In this document: in pieces, positions 9,945 through 18,554 of the stretch
Numbering within the stretch: the first letter of the stretch is position 1
Layout of the letters: each line of letters begins with the position of its first letter
NCBI GenBank assembly: GCA_020200095.1
Contig: JAIVJJ010000005.1
Span: forward strand, 1-39,653
DNA from: Acidobacteriota bacterium
GTDB taxonomy: Bacteria; Acidobacteriota; Blastocatellia; Pyrinomonadales; Pyrinomonadaceae
Direction of reading: 5' to 3'
Length of the DNA stretch: 39,653 nucleotides
Position numbers and translations under genes: made by a program
Notes under the pieces: model-generated
Database searches by the model: none
Seen by the model: only the letters and a program-made list of their open reading frames with translations
What the model was told of the DNA's origin: nothing

Positions 9945-10849
9945 ATGAACTTTCTTTATTCGCGTTGATTTTTTCGGCAATTCGGCTTGCCACGCCTTTA
10001 ATTTTCGCTGCGCTCGGCGGAATGTTTTCCGAGCGTTCCGGCGTTATCAACATTGCGCTTGAAGGCTTGATGCTAGCGGGCGCGTTTACCGGCGCGGTCG
10101 TTACATATGAAGCGGGAAACCCTTATATCGGACTTCTTGCCGGAATGCTTGCGGGCGCGGCTCTAGCATACGTTTATGCAATTGCGTGCATTAAATTTGA
10201 AGCCGATCAAGTTGTTGCGGGAATGGCGATAAATTTTTTGATGATTGGACTACCCGCGCTGATAAGCGGCGCGATTTACGATTCGTCAGGTTCGACGCCG
10301 CAGATTGATAAAGTAAATCTACTGCCCGAATTTTTCAATCGTCTTTCGCTGGCTTCAATTTTAGCTTTCGCGCTTGTCCCGGTTTGCTGGTATGTGCTTT
10401 ATAAAACGCCTTTCGGTTTGCGCCTTCGCGCGACGGGCGAAAATCCGGCGGCGGCTGACGCGGCTGGTGTCAAAATTATTCGCCTTCGTTACATTGCCGT
10501 TGTTTTATCAGGCGTTTTAGCAGCAGCGGGCGGCGCGTATTTATCAATCGGACAATCTTCTTTGTTCACCCGAAACATGACCGCCGGACGCGGATTTATT
10601 GCGCTCGCCGCGTTGATTTTGGCAAAATGGCGACCTGTTCCAGTTCTGCTTGCTTGTCTATTTTTCGGTTTGACAGAAGCCTTGACGATTCAAATCCAAG
10701 GCGTTTTCAAACTTCCTTCGGGCGAAGATATTCCGGTGCAGTTTATTCAAATTATTCCGTATGTGGCAACGATTATCGTTCTTGCCGGATTCATCGGTTT
10801 ATCGCGCGCGCCGAAGGCTTTGGGCATTCCATATCGAAAGGAGAAATAG
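9941..10849 (+). CDS. ABC transporter permease (nucleoside-type, NupQ/YufQ-like)
   Basis: Overlaps upstream permease by 4 nt; AALGGMFSERSGVINIALEGLMLAGAFTGA, FGLRLRATGENPAAADAAG. Confidence 0.88.
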   Translation: MNELSLFALIFSAIRLATPLIFAALGGMFSERSGVINIALEGLMLAGAFTGAVVTYEAGNPYIGLLAGMLAGAALAYVYAIACIKFEADQVVAGMAINFLMIGLPALISGAIYDSSGSTPQIDKVNLLPEFFNRLSLASILAFALVPVCWYVLYKTPFGLRLRATGENPAAADAAGVKIIRLRYIAVVLSGVLAAAGGAYLSIGQSSLFTRNMTAGRGFIALAALILAKWRPVPVLLACLFFGLTEALTIQIQGVFKLPSGEDIPVQFIQIIPYVATIIVLAGFIGLSRAPKALGIPYRKEK

Positions 10850-10892
10850 TTTGTTGTTATGAATTCCGCGCTTTTGGAAATTCCTAAACACG

Positions 10893-11543
10893 ATGCAAAA
10901 TTATCGGCAAAAAAGCGGTTTCGTTATTTTACTGTTGATTTTCGGCGGCTTTGTATTCGGCTGTAATACTTCTGCCGGTAATGAAGACGGATTAAATCAA
11001 AACGAAGTATTAGAAAATTCTGCGCTAACGGTTAGTTTAGACGCGACTTCCGACAACGGCAACTCGGTTATAACAAGTGAAAACGCGGGCGAAAAAACAA
11101 ACGCAAGTCCGACACCTAATGAAGCGGACAGTAAAAAAATTATAAATCGCTACCTTGCCGGTGTTGCTAAAGTTTCCGGCGCAAGTGAATACGTAGAAGC
11201 GAGGAAAATTGTTTACGGCGACCTTGACGGCGATAGCGATGATGATGGGGCAGTTCAATTTACCATCGAAGGAATGGGCGGCGGTAATTATTATGCCTTT
11301 TATCTGGCTGTTTTCAGAAATGAAAATGGCAAATTAAAGCCGCTCACCTATAAAGTCGTCGGCGGAAAACTTTACCGCAACATAACCTTTAAACAAATCA
11401 AAGACGGGCGCATTTACTTTGACACCGAAGAATATGCTGAAGAGGACGGCGCTTGTTGCCCGAGTATCAAAGGTAAAACCGTTTATATTCTGAAGAACGG
11501 CAAACTTGAAGAAGTCAAAGCGAACAATAGAAATAAAAAATGA
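10893..11543 (+). CDS. Hypothetical lipoprotein in nucleoside-salvage operon
   Basis: Signal segment with lipobox-like VFGC (FVILLLIFGGFVFGCNTS); overlaps punA start by 4 nt. Confidence 0.75.
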   Translation: MQNYRQKSGFVILLLIFGGFVFGCNTSAGNEDGLNQNEVLENSALTVSLDATSDNGNSVITSENAGEKTNASPTPNEADSKKIINRYLAGVAKVSGASEYVEARKIVYGDLDGDSDDDGAVQFTIEGMGGGNYYAFYLAVFRNENGKLKPLTYKVVGGKLYRNITFKQIKDGRIYFDTEEYAEEDGACCPSIKGKTVYILKNGKLEEVKANNRNKK

Positions 11544-12412
11544 GTTACGAAAAAGCGGTCGAAGCCGCCCGATTTATCAAATCAAAATACGAAAAGGAAA
11601 TAAAAGTCGCGCTCGTTTTGGGAAGCGGTTTAGGCGCGTTTGCCGACGAAGTGGAAAACGCGGTAAAAATTCCATACGAAGATATTCCGCATTTTGCGCG
11701 TTCAACTGTCGAAGGGCATGCCGGACAACTTATTTTAGGTGAAGTCGAAGGTGTTTCTGTTGCCGTTCAACAAGGACGTTTTCATTATTATGAAGGTTAC
11801 GATATTCAGCAAGTAATCTTTCCGATTCGCTCTCTCGGCGTTCTGGGCGTGAAAAGTTTGATTCTCACGAACGCGGCAGGCAGCGTTGATACTGATTTCA
11901 AGCAGGGAACTTTAATGCTGATACGCGACCACATAAATTTGATAGGCGTTAATCCTTTACGTGGAAAAAACGACGAGCAATTCGGCGAGCGTTTTCCCGA
12001 TATGACGGAAGTTTATTCGCTCGAGTATCAAGACGTTGCAATTACCGCAGCCAAACAAATGGCATTGGAAAAAGCGAAGGTGGATGAGGAAAGAACCGGC
12101 AAAAAACAAGAGCTGCACCGAATTTTGAGGCGCGGCGTTTATTGCGGTCTTCCCGGTCCGAGCTATGAAACACCTGCTGAAATTCGTATGCTGCGGCTTT
12201 TAGGCGTTGATGCAGTCGGTATGTCAACCGTTCCCGAAGCGATTACGGCGCGACAGATGAGTATAAAGGTTCTGGGAATTTCGTGCATTACAAATATGGC
12301 GGCGGGCATTACGGAAGAGCCGATTCATCACGAAGAAGTAATGGAAACAGGAGCGAAAGTTGCGGCGACCCTTAAAGAATTGTTAAGAAGAATTATTCCG
12401 AAACTAAATTAA
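11540..12412 (+). CDS. punA: Purine nucleoside phosphorylase
   Basis: VALVLGSGLGAFADEVENAV, LTNAAGSV, GPSYETPAEIRMLRLLGVDAVGMSTVPEAI. Confidence 0.95.
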   Translation: MSYEKAVEAARFIKSKYEKEIKVALVLGSGLGAFADEVENAVKIPYEDIPHFARSTVEGHAGQLILGEVEGVSVAVQQGRFHYYEGYDIQQVIFPIRSLGVLGVKSLILTNAAGSVDTDFKQGTLMLIRDHINLIGVNPLRGKNDEQFGERFPDMTEVYSLEYQDVAITAAKQMALEKAKVDEERTGKKQELHRILRRGVYCGLPGPSYETPAEIRMLRLLGVDAVGMSTVPEAITARQMSIKVLGISCITNMAAGITEEPIHHEEVMETGAKVAATLKELLRRIIPKLN

Positions 12413-12482
12413 AACAGGATAGACAGGATAAACAAGATATATGTTTTTGGTAAATATCTTGTTTATCCTGTCTATCCTGTTT
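12412..12482. repeat. Perfect 29-bp inverted repeat (CAGGATA-type, period 9)
   Basis: AAACAGGATAGACAGGATAAACAAGATAT (12412-12440) is the exact reverse complement of 12454-12482; 13-nt loop. Confidence 0.97.
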
Positions 12483-13125
12483 GAATCAAATTATGATTAT
12501 AGGAATTTGCGGCGGAACAGGTTCAGGAAAAACTACGATAGCCAGAAAAATTGTGCAAGACGTTGGCTCAATTAATGTTGTATTGGTCGAGCAGGATTCG
12601 TATTATCGAAATTTGTCGGATATGCCGCTTGACGCGCGTCATCAGACAAATTTCGATCATCCCGATTCGATTGACAGCGAAATGCTCGTTAATCATCTAA
12701 AACGTCTCAAAAATGGGCAATCAATCGAAATGCCGATTTACGATTTCAAAGCTCACGTCAGAAGCGGCAACACCGACCATATTGATCCGAAACCGGTTGT
12801 TATAGTTGAGGGAATTTTGATTTTTTCCGAACCGCGCATTTTAAGTTTGCTTGACGTTCGGGTTTTTGTTGATACGCCGGACGATATTCGTTTTATCCGG
12901 CGTCTGCAGCGCGACATCAACGAACGCGGGCGAACAGTCGAATCGATTATCGCGCAGTATTTTGCCACCGTTCGCCCGATGCATTTTGAATTTGTCGAGT
13001 CGTCGAAACGCCACGCTGATATAATAATTCCCGAAGGCGGACAGCCAAATGTCGGAATCGAGTTTCTTTGCGGGCTTATCCGCGAAAAACTTCGCAAAGA
13101 ACAAAAGGAAGTGATTCAAGCGTGA
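12481..13125 (+). CDS. udk: Uridine kinase
   Basis: MIIGICGGTGSGKTTIARKIVQ, VEQDSYYRNLSDMP, YDFKAHVR; ATG at 12493 is an alternative start to TTG at 12481. Confidence 0.95.
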   Translation: MNQIMIIGICGGTGSGKTTIARKIVQDVGSINVVLVEQDSYYRNLSDMPLDARHQTNFDHPDSIDSEMLVNHLKRLKNGQSIEMPIYDFKAHVRSGNTDHIDPKPVVIVEGILIFSEPRILSLLDVRVFVDTPDDIRFIRRLQRDINERGRTVESIIAQYFATVRPMHFEFVESSKRHADIIIPEGGQPNVGIEFLCGLIREKLRKEQKEVIQA

Positions 13126-13523
13126 ACAGGGAAGATTTAAAGAATTTAATTAAAACCGCGATGCAAGCGCGCGAAAAAGCCTTTGCGCCGTATTCAAAAT
13201 TTAAGGTCGGCGCGGCTGTCCAAACGAAAGACGGAAAAATTTATACAGGCTGCAATATCGAAAGCGCGACATACGGCGCGACGGCTTGCGCCGAGCGCGT
13301 GGCGATTTGGAAAGCGGTTTCCGAAGGCGAAACGGAATTTACGCATCTTGCGGTAGTTGCCGATACGGAAATTTTGACGCCGCCGTGCGGCATTTGCCGG
13401 CAGATAATCTGGGAATTTTGCGGCGACGTTCCGGTTACGTTTTCTAATTTGCAGGGTAAAACCGAAACCTTGCAGATGAGCGAGCTTTTGCCACGAGCTT
13501 TTGATACAAAATTTTTAAAATAA
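13122..13523 (+). CDS. cdd: Cytidine deaminase
   Basis: GTG start overlapping udk stop; YSKFKVGAAVQTKDGKIYTGCNIESATYGATACAERVAI and PPCGICRQ zinc-binding motifs. Confidence 0.95.
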   Translation: MNREDLKNLIKTAMQAREKAFAPYSKFKVGAAVQTKDGKIYTGCNIESATYGATACAERVAIWKAVSEGETEFTHLAVVADTEILTPPCGICRQIIWEFCGDVPVTFSNLQGKTETLQMSELLPRAFDTKFLK

Positions 13524-13527
13524 AATT

Positions 13528-14439
13528 ATGTCAATTCCTGATTACCAAACTTTAATGCTTCCTGTTTTACGCTTTGCAAGCGATAAAAATGAGCATTCTT
13601 TGCATGAAACAATAGACAATCTAGCAAAAGAATTCTCACTTAACGAAAATGAAATGCAAGAACTTTTACCAAGCGGGCAACAAACAATTTTTCATAATCG
13701 TGTTGGTTGGGCAAGAACTTACTTGTCAAAGGCAGGGCTTCTTGAAACTCCAAAAAGAGGTTTTTTTAGAATTACTAATCGTGGGCTGAATGTTTTAGCC
13801 GAAAATCCTGTTAAAGTTGATAACAGAATCTTGAAGCAATTTCCAGAATTTCTTGAATTTCAAAATCGAAAAAATAAAAAAACAGAAAAAACCATTAACG
13901 AAAATATAGAAGAAATACAAAATACTCCGGAAGAATCTTTAGAAACTGCTTATCAAACAATTCGTATTAGTTTAGCCACGGAAATTTTAGAAAAGGTAAA
14001 ATCCTGCTCACCAAACTTTTTCGAGCGTCTTGTTGTTGAACTTCTCGTTAAAATGGGTTACGGCGGAACTTTGCAGGATGCGGGAAAAGCTGTTGGTAAA
14101 AGCGGTGACGGCGGAATTGACGGAATCATTAAGGAAGACCGTTTGGGGTTAGACGTAATTTACTTACAAGCGAAGCGCTGGGAAGGAAATGTCAGTCGTC
14201 CGGAAATTCAAAAGTTTGCGGGTGCACTGCTCGGAAATCAAGCGCGAAAAGGCGTTTTTATTACAACTTCAGATTTTACAAGAGAAGCGAGAGATTATGT
14301 GAAAACTATCAGCAGTAATATCATTTTGATAGACGGCGAAGAACTTGCCGAATTGATGATTGATTATAATGTGGGCGCTTCAAACGCAACTGTCTACGAA
14401 ATAAAAAAAGTTGATTCAGATTATTTTATTGAGGAATAA
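13528..14439 (+). CDS. Mrr-type restriction endonuclease (Mrr_N winged helix + Mrr catalytic domain)
   Basis: FFERLVVELLVKMGYGG ... GKSGDGGIDGIIKEDRLGLDVIYLQAKRWEG ... GNQARKGVFITTSDFTREAR. Confidence 0.92.
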   Translation: MSIPDYQTLMLPVLRFASDKNEHSLHETIDNLAKEFSLNENEMQELLPSGQQTIFHNRVGWARTYLSKAGLLETPKRGFFRITNRGLNVLAENPVKVDNRILKQFPEFLEFQNRKNKKTEKTINENIEEIQNTPEESLETAYQTIRISLATEILEKVKSCSPNFFERLVVELLVKMGYGGTLQDAGKAVGKSGDGGIDGIIKEDRLGLDVIYLQAKRWEGNVSRPEIQKFAGALLGNQARKGVFITTSDFTREARDYVKTISSNIILIDGEELAELMIDYNVGASNATVYEIKKVDSDYFIEE

Positions 14440-14488
14440 AATAGGCGTTGTCTTTGATTTTCCATAGCAAAATGTAGTAAATTCAGCT

Positions 14489-15886
14489 ATGGAAAAGCTA
14501 AAAATTTTATTTGTCATTTCACTTCTTTTACTACTTTCACCACCAGTTTTTGCTCAACGAAAATCAGTTGATTTAATTATTCAAGGCGGAAGCGTCGTTA
14601 CAATGGATGCGAAAAAGCGTCTGATTTTAAACGGCGCGATTGCCGTGAACAAAGACAAAATTGTCGCGGTTGGAACTGTCAATGAAATCGTGCAAAAATT
14701 CTCTTCGCGGCAAACAATCAATGCTAATGGCAAAGTCGTCATTCCCGGTTTGATAAACACGCACACGCACATTCCAATGACGCTTTTTCGCGGCATTGCC
14801 GACGATTTGGATTTGCAGGAATGGCTCACAAAATTCATTTTTCCCGCCGAAGCAAAAAATGTGACGGAAGATTTTGTGCGCGCCGGAACGCGCCTTGGTT
14901 TAGCGGAAATGATTCGCGGCGGAACGACGACTTACTGCGATATGTATTATTTTGAAGATGCAATCGCGGACGAAACCGCAAAAGCCGGAGTTCGGGGAGT
15001 TTTGGGCGAAACAATTATTGATTTTCCCGTTCCCGACAATAAAACGCACGAAGAAGCAATGCGCTACGCCGAACGATTTATCAACAAATGGAAAAATAAT
15101 TCGCTCATCGTTCCCGCGCTTGCGCCGCACGCGCCTTATACGGTTTCAACCGAACATCTGCAAAACATCAAAAAGCTTTCCGATAAATTAAATGCAGCCG
15201 TAGTCATTCACGTTGCCGAAACACAGGCGGAAGTTGACGACATTTCTAAAAGGTATAACGCGCGTCCGGTCGAATACCTCAATAAAATTGGGTTTTTAAA
15301 TAATAAAACAATTGCCGCGCACGTTATTTTTGCAAATGAAAATGAGATAAATATTTTGAAAACGCGCGGCGTCGGCGTCGCTCATAATCCGCAATCGAAT
15401 ATGAAACTTGCTTCGGGCGTTGCGCCGATTCCGCAAATGTTAAAAACAAATTTACCCGTCGGACTCGGAACTGACGGCGCGGCATCAAACAACGATTTAA
15501 ACTTGTGGGAAGAAATGGACACGGCGGCGAAACTGCACAAAATTTTTGCGAAAGACCCAAAAGTTGTTTCCGCCGAAGAAGCATTTGAAATGGCGACGAT
15601 TCGTGGCGCGCGGGCGCTGCATCTAGAAAATTTAATCGGTTCAATCGAAACAGGAAAACGCGCCGATATTGTGATTGTTGATTTTGATAATCTGCATCAA
15701 ACGCCTTTTTACAATGTATATTCGAATTTGGTTTATGCGACCAAGGCAAACGATGTGCGAACGGTTATTATCAATGGAAAAGTTGTGATGTTGGATAGAA
15801 GGTTGCTTACACTCGACGAAAATGTTATAAAGAGAACTGCAAACGCATATCGTCAAAAAATCATCTCAAGTTTATCGAATCAATAA
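14489..15886 (+). CDS. Secreted amidohydrolase, TRZ/ATZ-MtaD-like (MTA/SAH/adenosine deaminase family)
   Basis: Signal peptide MEKLKILFVISLLLLLSPPVFAQ; VIPGLINTHTHIPMTLFRGIADDLDLQEWL, HVAETQAEV, GLGTDGAASNNDLNLWEEM. Confidence 0.9.
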   Translation: MEKLKILFVISLLLLLSPPVFAQRKSVDLIIQGGSVVTMDAKKRLILNGAIAVNKDKIVAVGTVNEIVQKFSSRQTINANGKVVIPGLINTHTHIPMTLFRGIADDLDLQEWLTKFIFPAEAKNVTEDFVRAGTRLGLAEMIRGGTTTYCDMYYFEDAIADETAKAGVRGVLGETIIDFPVPDNKTHEEAMRYAERFINKWKNNSLIVPALAPHAPYTVSTEHLQNIKKLSDKLNAAVVIHVAETQAEVDDISKRYNARPVEYLNKIGFLNNKTIAAHVIFANENEINILKTRGVGVAHNPQSNMKLASGVAPIPQMLKTNLPVGLGTDGAASNNDLNLWEEMDTAAKLHKIFAKDPKVVSAEEAFEMATIRGARALHLENLIGSIETGKRADIVIVDFDNLHQTPFYNVYSNLVYATKANDVRTVIINGKVVMLDRRLLTLDENVIKRTANAYRQKIISSLSNQ

Positions 15887-15909
15887 GCAGGGTTTCCGAA
15901 ACCTTGCTT
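15885..15909 (+). terminator. Terminator-like hairpin after the amidohydrolase
   Basis: AAGCAGGGTTTC / GAAACCTTGCTT stem around 15885-15909, near the TAA stop, followed by a short T-run (GTGTTTTTG). Confidence 0.5.
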
Positions 15910-16025
15910 GAAAGTGTTTTTGAAAGAGCATTAATAAACGGATAATTTGTTCAGGTCGTGAAGCGAGCCTTCAGATTTCGTGTTCGCTTTGACCTTTGCG
16001 GAATATTAAAGTCACGTCGGTTTGA

Positions 16026-16102
16026 TGGAAAATGTAAAACGAAAAACGGAAAATAAAGGATTTCAAATTTTCCATTTTCCACTTTGCATTTTCCGTTGTT
16101 TT
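16026..16102. repeat. Intergenic compound hairpin (GGAAAAT-type)
   Basis: GGAAAATGTAAAACGAAAAACGGAAAAT... versus ...ATTTTCCATTTTCCACTTTGCATTTTCCGTTGTTTT; both arms iterate GGAAAAT/ATTTTCC. Confidence 0.65.
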
Positions 16103-16141
16103 ATCGAAACCGCCGTTAGTTAAAGAAAAGGAGACTCGAAA

Positions 16142-17458
16142 ATGCCGCTAAATGTCAGAAAGTTTTGCACTTCGGTTTTACTGGTTTTTATTTTTACAAT
16201 TTTTTCGCTCGCGCAAACTTCCGCTGATGTAATGCGGGACAGAGTAGCGAAAGCAAAAGCGTATATTGCCGTTAAAAATTATAATGCCGCGATATACGAA
16301 CTCGAAAACATCAGGCGTGAATCGAGCGACCCGACCGTTGGCGGTGTTATTAATGTTTTGTTGATGAATTCGTATCTCGACCAGGGCGATTACAAACGCG
16401 CTCAGGAATTCTTAAAAGAGCTTTCAAGTCCGCAAAAAGTTAATAGACAAAATGGTTCGGCGAATTATTTTACCGTTGCCGGTCAAGTCGTTAAAGGAGC
16501 GCGTAACCAGCTTGAACGTTATAAAGCACTCGGTCTTTCCGTCTCCGACCGCAATTTGCCGCTTGAAGCCATGACCGATGTTGAGAAAATGCGCGAAACA
16601 TTGGAAATGGTAGTTGAGCAATCGAAAGTTTTGAGTAAGGACAAAAATCAAACTTCTAACGCGATGGCTCTTCTGGAAGAAGCAACCAACGCGCGAAGCA
16701 GTCTGGCTCGGGATGATTTCGATGCGAAGCGTTGGAAAGACGCGACGGGCGACGCGCGTGAAATGCTCGCCAATTCAAGAAGCGTCGTCGTCAATGCGGT
16801 TGACGGCTCGACGACAAATGCGGCAAATATCAATACGGTTGCGCTTAATACGCCGTCGCCTATTCTGAACGCAACAACCCAAACAAAATCAACAACCAAT
16901 ACAACAACTTTTCAACCTGTTCCGAACTCTTCGATAAACAATTCAAACAACCAACAAACCAAACCGGATAATTCCAAACCCGTGATTGAATCTCTGGCGA
17001 AAATTGAAAAAGCAACCGCAGAAATTAAAAAGCCTGAGGAAACCCGAAAGGCAGAATCGGAAAATAAAGATGTTGCGAGAAATTCAGCGCTGCAGAGCAG
17101 AAACCGTCGCGTTGTAACTCCAAGCAATGAAAACAAAACGGAGACGCCGACAGTAGCTAACGACGCCGCGAAAAATGCCGCTCCGCTCGCGGTTGGTTCT
17201 TTACTTGAATATGCAACGCAGAAAACGAATCCGGTTTATCCGCCGGCAGCAAGAAGCATACGAATGAGCGGTGTTGTCAAAATAGAATTGGTTGTTGACG
17301 AAAAGGGACAGGTTGCCGAAGTCCAGAAAACAAGCGGACCTTCGATGCTTCAGAGAGCGGCGACCGATGCGGTAAGAAGATGGAAGTTTAAGCCATTCAC
17401 ACGCGACGGTCAGCCGATAAAAGCGACCGGCTTCGTCAGTTTTAATTTCAGCTTGTAA
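16142..17458 (+). CDS. Energy transducer TonB-domain protein
   Basis: C-terminal TonB box (NPVYPPAARSIRMSGVVKIELVVDEKGQVAEVQKTSGPSMLQRAATDAVRRWKFKPF); N-terminal signal/TM. Confidence 0.85.
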   Translation: MPLNVRKFCTSVLLVFIFTIFSLAQTSADVMRDRVAKAKAYIAVKNYNAAIYELENIRRESSDPTVGGVINVLLMNSYLDQGDYKRAQEFLKELSSPQKVNRQNGSANYFTVAGQVVKGARNQLERYKALGLSVSDRNLPLEAMTDVEKMRETLEMVVEQSKVLSKDKNQTSNAMALLEEATNARSSLARDDFDAKRWKDATGDAREMLANSRSVVVNAVDGSTTNAANINTVALNTPSPILNATTQTKSTTNTTTFQPVPNSSINNSNNQQTKPDNSKPVIESLAKIEKATAEIKKPEETRKAESENKDVARNSALQSRNRRVVTPSNENKTETPTVANDAAKNAAPLAVGSLLEYATQKTNPVYPPAARSIRMSGVVKIELVVDEKGQVAEVQKTSGPSMLQRAATDAVRRWKFKPFTRDGQPIKATGFVSFNFSL

Positions 17459-17483
17459 AATAGCGACAATTTAGATTTTCCCG

Positions 17484-17511
17484 TAGGCAGTTGCTTTTTG
17501 GGCGCTGCCTA
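17484..17511 (+). terminator. Terminator-like hairpin
   Basis: TAGGCAG (17484-17490) / CTGCCTA (17505-17511), followed by ATTTGTTT. Confidence 0.6.
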
Positions 17512-17555
17512 ATTTGTTTCATTAGTTGAAAAACCCGATAAATTCTATCTTTGGT

Positions 17556-18392
17556 TCATTGGTTTTCCAGAACAGTTTGTTGTTGCAATAATTCTTGAAT
17601 CTCGTCTATATAGTCTCGCACCTTGTCGGCAAAAATAAAATCTCTGTCGTTTTCCAGTCTTATCAAATTTTTCAATGCCTGCTGGTACTGCTTCTGATTA
17701 AAATGTGATTCGCCCAGTAGGAAAGAAGCGCTTTTCGCATAAGGCGTGTTCGGGTGCGTTACAGTTAGCGTTTCCAGAATACCTTTCGCTTTATCGAATT
17801 TGTGACCGCTAAACAGAAAATCTTCAAACGAGTTGTTTTTTATCAAATTGTAGGCGTTGTGGTCTGCTCCGGTTGGCATTTTTATTTCGACAGTTACTTT
17901 GTTCGACTCTATGTATTGTGATCCGTCGTTATTGGTAAGCCCGGCTTGTATTTCGTAAGTTCCCGGCTCAGGAAAATACCTATGTAAACCAATCGTTATC
18001 CAGCCCTTTGTTTCGCAGCTTTCTCCCGGAGCTAGTTTAACGTTGAAGAAAACAGCGTAATGAAGTAATGCACTTTGCCTACCAATTGGCACTTTTTCAT
18101 TGCTGCCAATTTTTTTGGCAAATAAACGAAAAGGAGTAAAACCAAAAACGATTGCTTTGTAGCCCATAGCTAGCTGATTAGTTTTATTACTCTGCCTGAT
18201 AACTATTGGAATCGGTTGAAGCGAGAGCACAGTCCTTTCCGGCACAACTATTTCAAGGGTTAAATCAGTAAACGGTCGAACTTCCTCATTGGATTGTTCT
18301 ACAGGATTGGTCTGCGCTGAAACAGCAACAACGCCTTGCAAAAACACGAGCGAAAGAAAAATATGAAATACAAAATAACTTTTTTGTAACAT
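17556..18392 (-). CDS. Hypothetical secreted protein with a TPR-like C-terminus
   Basis: Signal peptide (SYFVFHIFLSLVFLQGVVAVSAQ); HPNTPYAKSASFLLGESHFNQKQYQQALKNLIRLEND. Confidence 0.7.
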   Translation of the reverse strand: MLQKSYFVFHIFLSLVFLQGVVAVSAQTNPVEQSNEEVRPFTDLTLEIVVPERTVLSLQPIPIVIRQSNKTNQLAMGYKAIVFGFTPFRLFAKKIGSNEKVPIGRQSALLHYAVFFNVKLAPGESCETKGWITIGLHRYFPEPGTYEIQAGLTNNDGSQYIESNKVTVEIKMPTGADHNAYNLIKNNSFEDFLFSGHKFDKAKGILETLTVTHPNTPYAKSASFLLGESHFNQKQYQQALKNLIRLENDRDFIFADKVRDYIDEIQELLQQQTVLENQ

Positions 18393-18554
18393 GAAATTTT
18401 GCTCCTTTATCCTGACTTCTAATGGTTGTTCCGTTTCATCCGAATTAAAACTGATACACAGCCGAAGTTTTATTTTTGAATTCTGATATGCGGAACTGTG
18501 AGTAATTAAATGACGGGCGGTATTTGTGGATTCTCGTCTCTGTTTGAAGAAAAT

